The notes under the pieces are model-generated. The model was given only the letters and a program-made list of their open reading frames with translations, was not told the DNA's origin and ran no database searches. Shown here piece after piece: positions 59,391-64,000 of a stretch of 64,000 nucleotides of DNA. The DNA comes from Rostratula benghalensis (taxonomy: Eukaryota; Chordata; Aves; Charadriiformes; Rostratulidae). The first letter of the stretch is position 1. The number at the start of each line of letters is the position of its first letter. The position numbers and the translations under genes are program-made. The DNA lies in assembly GCA_013399305.1 (NCBI GenBank), contig VXAI01000164.1, forward strand, positions 691,178 through 755,177, in the 5' to 3' direction.

Positions 59391-62300
59391 TCAGTATCTA
59401 AATAATTTATGATCTATATCATTATGCCAACTTTCAGTTGCATGCAGGGTCTTGAAGATGTTTTCCCAGAGCTCTTCCATGTAGGCACAAAAAATTAGTG
59501 TCGGTTAGACTGTGCCCAACTCTCCTTGTTTATACAAAAAACAGTCACTTAACAGGTTGAGTTGGTTTCCCTGAGAGGGCTCAGTGTAGGATTATGCGAG
59601 AGATATTAAGGAGACTGAGTTTGACATACTGTCACCTCCGCTTAAAACAGAGCCTTGTAGGCACATGAACAGTTCTGGTGAGATGGTAGGAGAAAGCTGG
59701 TATTTCACCAAATTACACATCTGGTATTTTATCAAAAGTTCAAATCCTGTCTGACCTGAAAATGGTTACAGAAGAAAAAAATCATAGGCAGAAAGAATAT
59801 TTCAATGTCCAAATTTGTCATTATCTGGACAGCAGCAAGGTCTGGAAAGAATAATTCAGAAGGAATTTCTTTAGGAAGCCTCCTATTTCAAGATGAGCAT
59901 CAACTTCTGCCTGAGGAAAAAGTTTAAAGAAATTTTGATGAAGTTAGAACAGAAGCCCTTGCTTGTAGGGATTTCTTGCTTTTTGCTCTGATAGACTTGG
60001 TAATTAGTATTTTAGAAGAAACAGCTATTGAAGTTCCCGGACTTCCAGTGAGACAGCCTGCAGTTGCTCTTCTAATTCACTCTGTCCAGTGGCTGGGATT
60101 GAAAAATCTACTTATTAACCATAACTAAATTTTATACAAGTGCCAAAAGAAAAATCCCAAAGGAAGACTGCCTTGAGGAGTCAGATATAGAAGTAGACGT
60201 ATGGCTGGTGTTTTCATTTTCAGACAGCAGTCACAAAACTGACACCAAACCACGTAGTCTCGTGCCGCCGGCTTGTGGCCCAGCAGCGAACAGCGCTCTG
60301 GCACTGACACAAACCCGTGTCAACAGGCATTGGATTTAGATGTGTTTTCAGCTAATTCCCGTCAATCAAACGACCGTAAAAATGAGACACAATGTGTCTG
60401 CCCCGCAAAATAATTAATTGAAGTCATTCCTCTCCACTGTACGTAATTTCCTTACTTTGCCTAGACTTGAAGATTTTAAGGTGATCCTAGCATCGAAACC
60501 AGAAGTTATTGATATCATTCGATACCAGCTTAGCAATGGCTTTTCACCTTATTGTACAACAAGAGAAGAATACAGTGGATTCACTCTGTGATTAACAAAA
60601 TTTTTGTATGAAAGCAAGTAAAAATTAATGCTGAAGGTATTCTTAACTTTTTGTCATCTCTGGGTCATAAACATTTCTGCATATTTTTTTTTAACTGAAT
60701 GAGTTTTATATAGAAAATTCTATTTGGAATGAACGAATTTCACAAATTCACAGCTACCTGCAGAAACACAGGAGAAAACTGTTAAAATTTTCATATTCGG
60801 GAAATCCTTTTGCAATATTGTAAAGGGAATTCTTTCTCAAAAAGAACACTTTAAAAACCACCTTGTTTGTTTAAATTAGTATGTCAGCCACAGATCACTA
60901 ACTATACATCATAATCAGAACATTGGCCTTTATTTCACATCATCAGGAAAGAATCATTCACTTAAATTTAATTAGTGGCAACAAAACCAGTATAGGGAAC
61001 CCATTTCCATACCAGTGCTCTTCAAGAGTATTTTCATTCCAGCCACAGATGTTTCTGTGCTTTTCTGGAGCAGAAAATGTTGTGTTGTGTGAACTTCCCA
61101 CCACTACCAGAATTACGAAAACATGGGGAATGCAGAGGAAATGACAGTAACTTTGCTGAAGAGCTGCATGCGTCCTTGCTCTGGAACCCCTGAATGACCA
61201 CCAAGACAAACCAGAGGGACAAGGTTGAAATGCGGGAGCAAAAATGACACTTAGAGAGGTTGCTTGAAGAGGAGCAAAGTCATTGGGAAGGATTTTCCCC
61301 TGGGAAGCCTCAGGGACAGTGGTTCAGCTCTGCAGCATGGTGGACCCCACTTCTACAATCTCTGTCAAGGTGATACCAAATCTCCTGTACTTGAGTTGTG
61401 CATGGACAAAGGTACATGCTGTTTTTTGCACAAGCTTATCATAATACAGTAGCCACAGGTTGTTACTTCTCTTCATTTATCCTCCTGCTTAGGACTAGCT
61501 TCTGAAGAATATGGGTAAATTTGGTACGAGCTAGACCATCACATTTCAAATTTTATTTTCTAGGCAATAAAGGTCTCTCTTTGCCCATCACACCAAGCTA
61601 GGGAAGAGCTCACACATCCAAGGCATAATTAAAAATTGATGGGAAGAGGGAAGGAGGGAATCATATACTGAGTTACACCATTATTTAAATACTCTTCACT
61701 CAACTCATCAAGGGAAAGCCCATTTCAAAATTAGCATGTCAAAAGCTATTAGTTATTAAATTAAAACACAATATTAATTAGAAATGAGATTCCCTTGCAA
61801 GCTTGCACTAGGCAAGTTCTCCCTGGACGGCAAAATGGAACACTACAAGAATAATGAAGTATGAAGAAGAGGCCCATAAAGCCATCCTGATAAGCCTAGG
61901 AGTAAATATTCAGGTAAGAATCCTCCACTTTAGAGTCTTTACTTTTTTTCCACCACTCTGGATCTGTAGAACTGCATTCTGCAGTGACATGACAAGTGTA
62001 ATGAAACTTGACTTTGGATGGAGGGAGGACAGCTTTTACATGTGCGCTAGAATGTAGTTATGAAGATGTCAGATATTTTCATGCCTGGGAGCAAGGATGG
62101 AAAATGGGGGGTTTTTTTGAAGTCTAAAGCATTCAGAGGAGTAAGTCCCAATAGGAGATTTTTTTTTTTTCTTACACCACCATCAAATGATAAGGCACTG
62201 TTAGCACTAGCCTTCACTTTTGATGAAAAGGCCGGATACCCTAATTACCTCAATAACAGTACATCTCACAAAGGGTTAAACTGACAGTTGCCACCTCTTC

Positions 62301-64000
62301 ATTTTGGTATATATGTGATTTCATGGAGCAACCAGAGATACAATAGTACCATAAATTCTGAGATCACAAAGACAAGCAGGCAGCGCAAACCTTTTCCTCC
62401 ATGGATTTCTGTTTCAGCGTTTGACCCTATCAGACATTGGTGCTCTTAGTAAACCTATTAGGACAGCTGTAAAACAAAAGATATCATGGATGGGTGAGAA
62501 AGGCCAATGAGCTCTCTCATCAATTCTTGGTCTGACCACTGCTGCTCCCCCTATAAGAAGATAGTGAATATTTGTCATGGATGATGCTACTTACATCCAG
62601 AGTCCTTTAGTAGCAACGCAAACAAATATTCACTACTTTTAACAGCCCGTGTTAGACTTTTGCAGCTGTACCTGAAGACAGAAAGGCACCATAAACCTTG
62701 CTCTAAGCACCAAGCTGAAGCTGAGTAAGACTGATCTTGACTTCCCCTCTCACACACACACACCGCCAAATAAATTGTTTTTAGGTAAATGGCAATAGGT
62801 TTCCTCATTTTGGTGTTTTAAATCTTGAGTGGAAGTACTGTTTCGCCCCAGTTTGCACACCAAGTTCTTTTCCTTGGAAAGGCCATTTACCCTTCTGATG
62901 GGTGGATTAGCCAATCTCTCCTTGCCTGGGGGACAGCCAGAGAGGCAAATCTGGGTGTACTGACAGTTTGGGTGCCACTTCTCAACCTGTGCTGAAATCT
63001 CAGAGCAGCCCAAGGGAATTGAATACTTGACTCCCATCAGGCTGAAAAGGAAGTCATGTGCCTAATCCTATTAGGGCCTGCGAAATTCCCAGACCCAATA
63101 TTAGCTCCAGAGGTTGCTTCGCTGAGAGATCCCTCTGAGAGTAAGAAAAAAAACCCAAACCAACCCAAACATTGCTTCAGTGCAATTTGTTCTCCCTAAC
63201 CACATTATTGCATTGGAGTTAACAGGAATAATCCATGTTCCATTATATGCTGTACTTATTTTAGCCAGGCCAACTGCCTTCCTGTGCTGTTGCCAGCAAA
63301 AGAGTGCAGAGTCTCAGGAAATAGTAAGTTTGCAGGCATCCCATCCTTGCTGCAGTTCTGGGCCAGGGGTGGTGGTGGTACGTTGGTTGGTTGTTCCCAT
63401 CCAACAGGGAACTAACCCTGATCTGAGGAAGTTTCCCCTCTCCTAAAACCCGGGGTTCCACTCTGCAGCTTTCCACCTCTGCTGTGTCTTGTCCACACGT
63501 CACAGAATATTCAAAAGCCCTTCCACGGAAACATTTCTCAGCAGTTGGTGGAGGTTTTTTCCATCCTTTAGTGAGCCATTAGCATTCAATTCGTCAGATA
63601 AGAAATAGGAGGTTTGCCAGGCAAACTCCCTTCTGTCTGGTTAGCAAAATCTTGCTCTGAACCTAACTGCTGGCAGAGACAGCAAGCAATGCCTCCTCAC
63701 CCTTCCATACTTGCAGAAGAGGCAGAGTCTGCCTTTATGACCCAAATAAATGCTCTGCACTGAAAACCTTCAACTTCTTTAACAAAAAGGGAAAAAAAAA
63801 TAATTAAATATAGACCTTTGTAATGCCATGATTTGGCATAAAGCTTTGTAAATGATGGAAATTATGTGATTATGTGCTGGGTGTAACATGGGAGGAACAA
63901 AGTAGCAAAACATGGGGAAAAAAAAAGACTTCACAAAGAGGGAGAGCGTAGTCCACCTACTCAGCATCAACTGCATTTTCCCTGCATTTTTTGTGCAACT
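59391..64000. other. Intergenic DNA upstream of TRAPPC10, part 2
   Basis: AT-rich sequence with a short CA run at about 62752-62763 and scattered T or A runs. I saw no exon, RNA gene or recognised transposon to the window edge. The far 3' UTR of a minus-strand neighbour could begin here, but nothing in the sequence shows it. Confidence 0.55.

Noticed and set aside
61000..64000. Possible 3' end of AGPAT3 at the right edge
   Set aside because: Human synteny predicts it on this side, but no AGPAT3 coding sequence or convincing exon is present in the window.

Overview
The window is nuclear DNA from a vertebrate, almost certainly a bird. It holds spliced genes with GT-AG introns, AT-rich introns, two CpG-rich promoters, several CR1 LINE fragments ending in the avian 3' signature, and one solitary avian-type retroviral LTR. 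I cannot fix the bird order. No bacterial, CRISPR, plasmid or rRNA/tRNA feature was seen.

Two protein-coding genes lie head-to-tail on the minus strand, as in the human 21q22.3 neighbourhood (TRAPPC10 followed by PWP2). TRAPPC10 is complete: 23 coding exons run from a start codon at 53312 down to a stop at 10794-10796, giving about 1,268 residues. All 22 introns keep the reading frame. Intron 12 carries the hallmarks of a minor-spliceosome (U12-type) intron. PWP2 starts at 7458, and its first ten coding exons (about 394 residues) run off the left edge of the window. The two coding regions are 3.3 kb apart. That gap holds the TRAPPC10 3' UTR and flank, a 5'-truncated CR1 copy, and the PWP2 CpG promoter.

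Layout from left to right: PWP2 exons 10 to 1 (48-7458); PWP2 CpG promoter with E-box, E2F-like, NRF1-like and GC-box motifs (7459-7620); CR1 (about 7630-8400); TRAPPC10 3' flank with a near-perfect palindrome and one AATAAA signal; TRAPPC10 exons 23 to 2 (10794-43131); a 10-kb first intron; TRAPPC10 exon 1 inside a CpG island that also holds an 85-base assembly gap and a perfect GGCACA hexanucleotide array (about 52.9-54.2 kb); then about 10 kb of apparently intergenic DNA to the right edge, whose only recognisable element is the LTR at about 58.85-59.39 kb.

The two proteins work in separate pathways. PWP2 is a WD-repeat subunit of the UTP-B part of the nucleolar small-subunit processome. 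TRAPPC10 is a TRAPPII-specific subunit used in Golgi and endosomal Rab activation. Their adjacency is conserved synteny rather than an operon.

The points most worth checking are an apparent 2-nt surplus at the start of PWP2 exon 7, the U12 intron in TRAPPC10, and the hexanucleotide array and sequence gap at the TRAPPC10 promoter. I found no convincing previously undescribed biological system.
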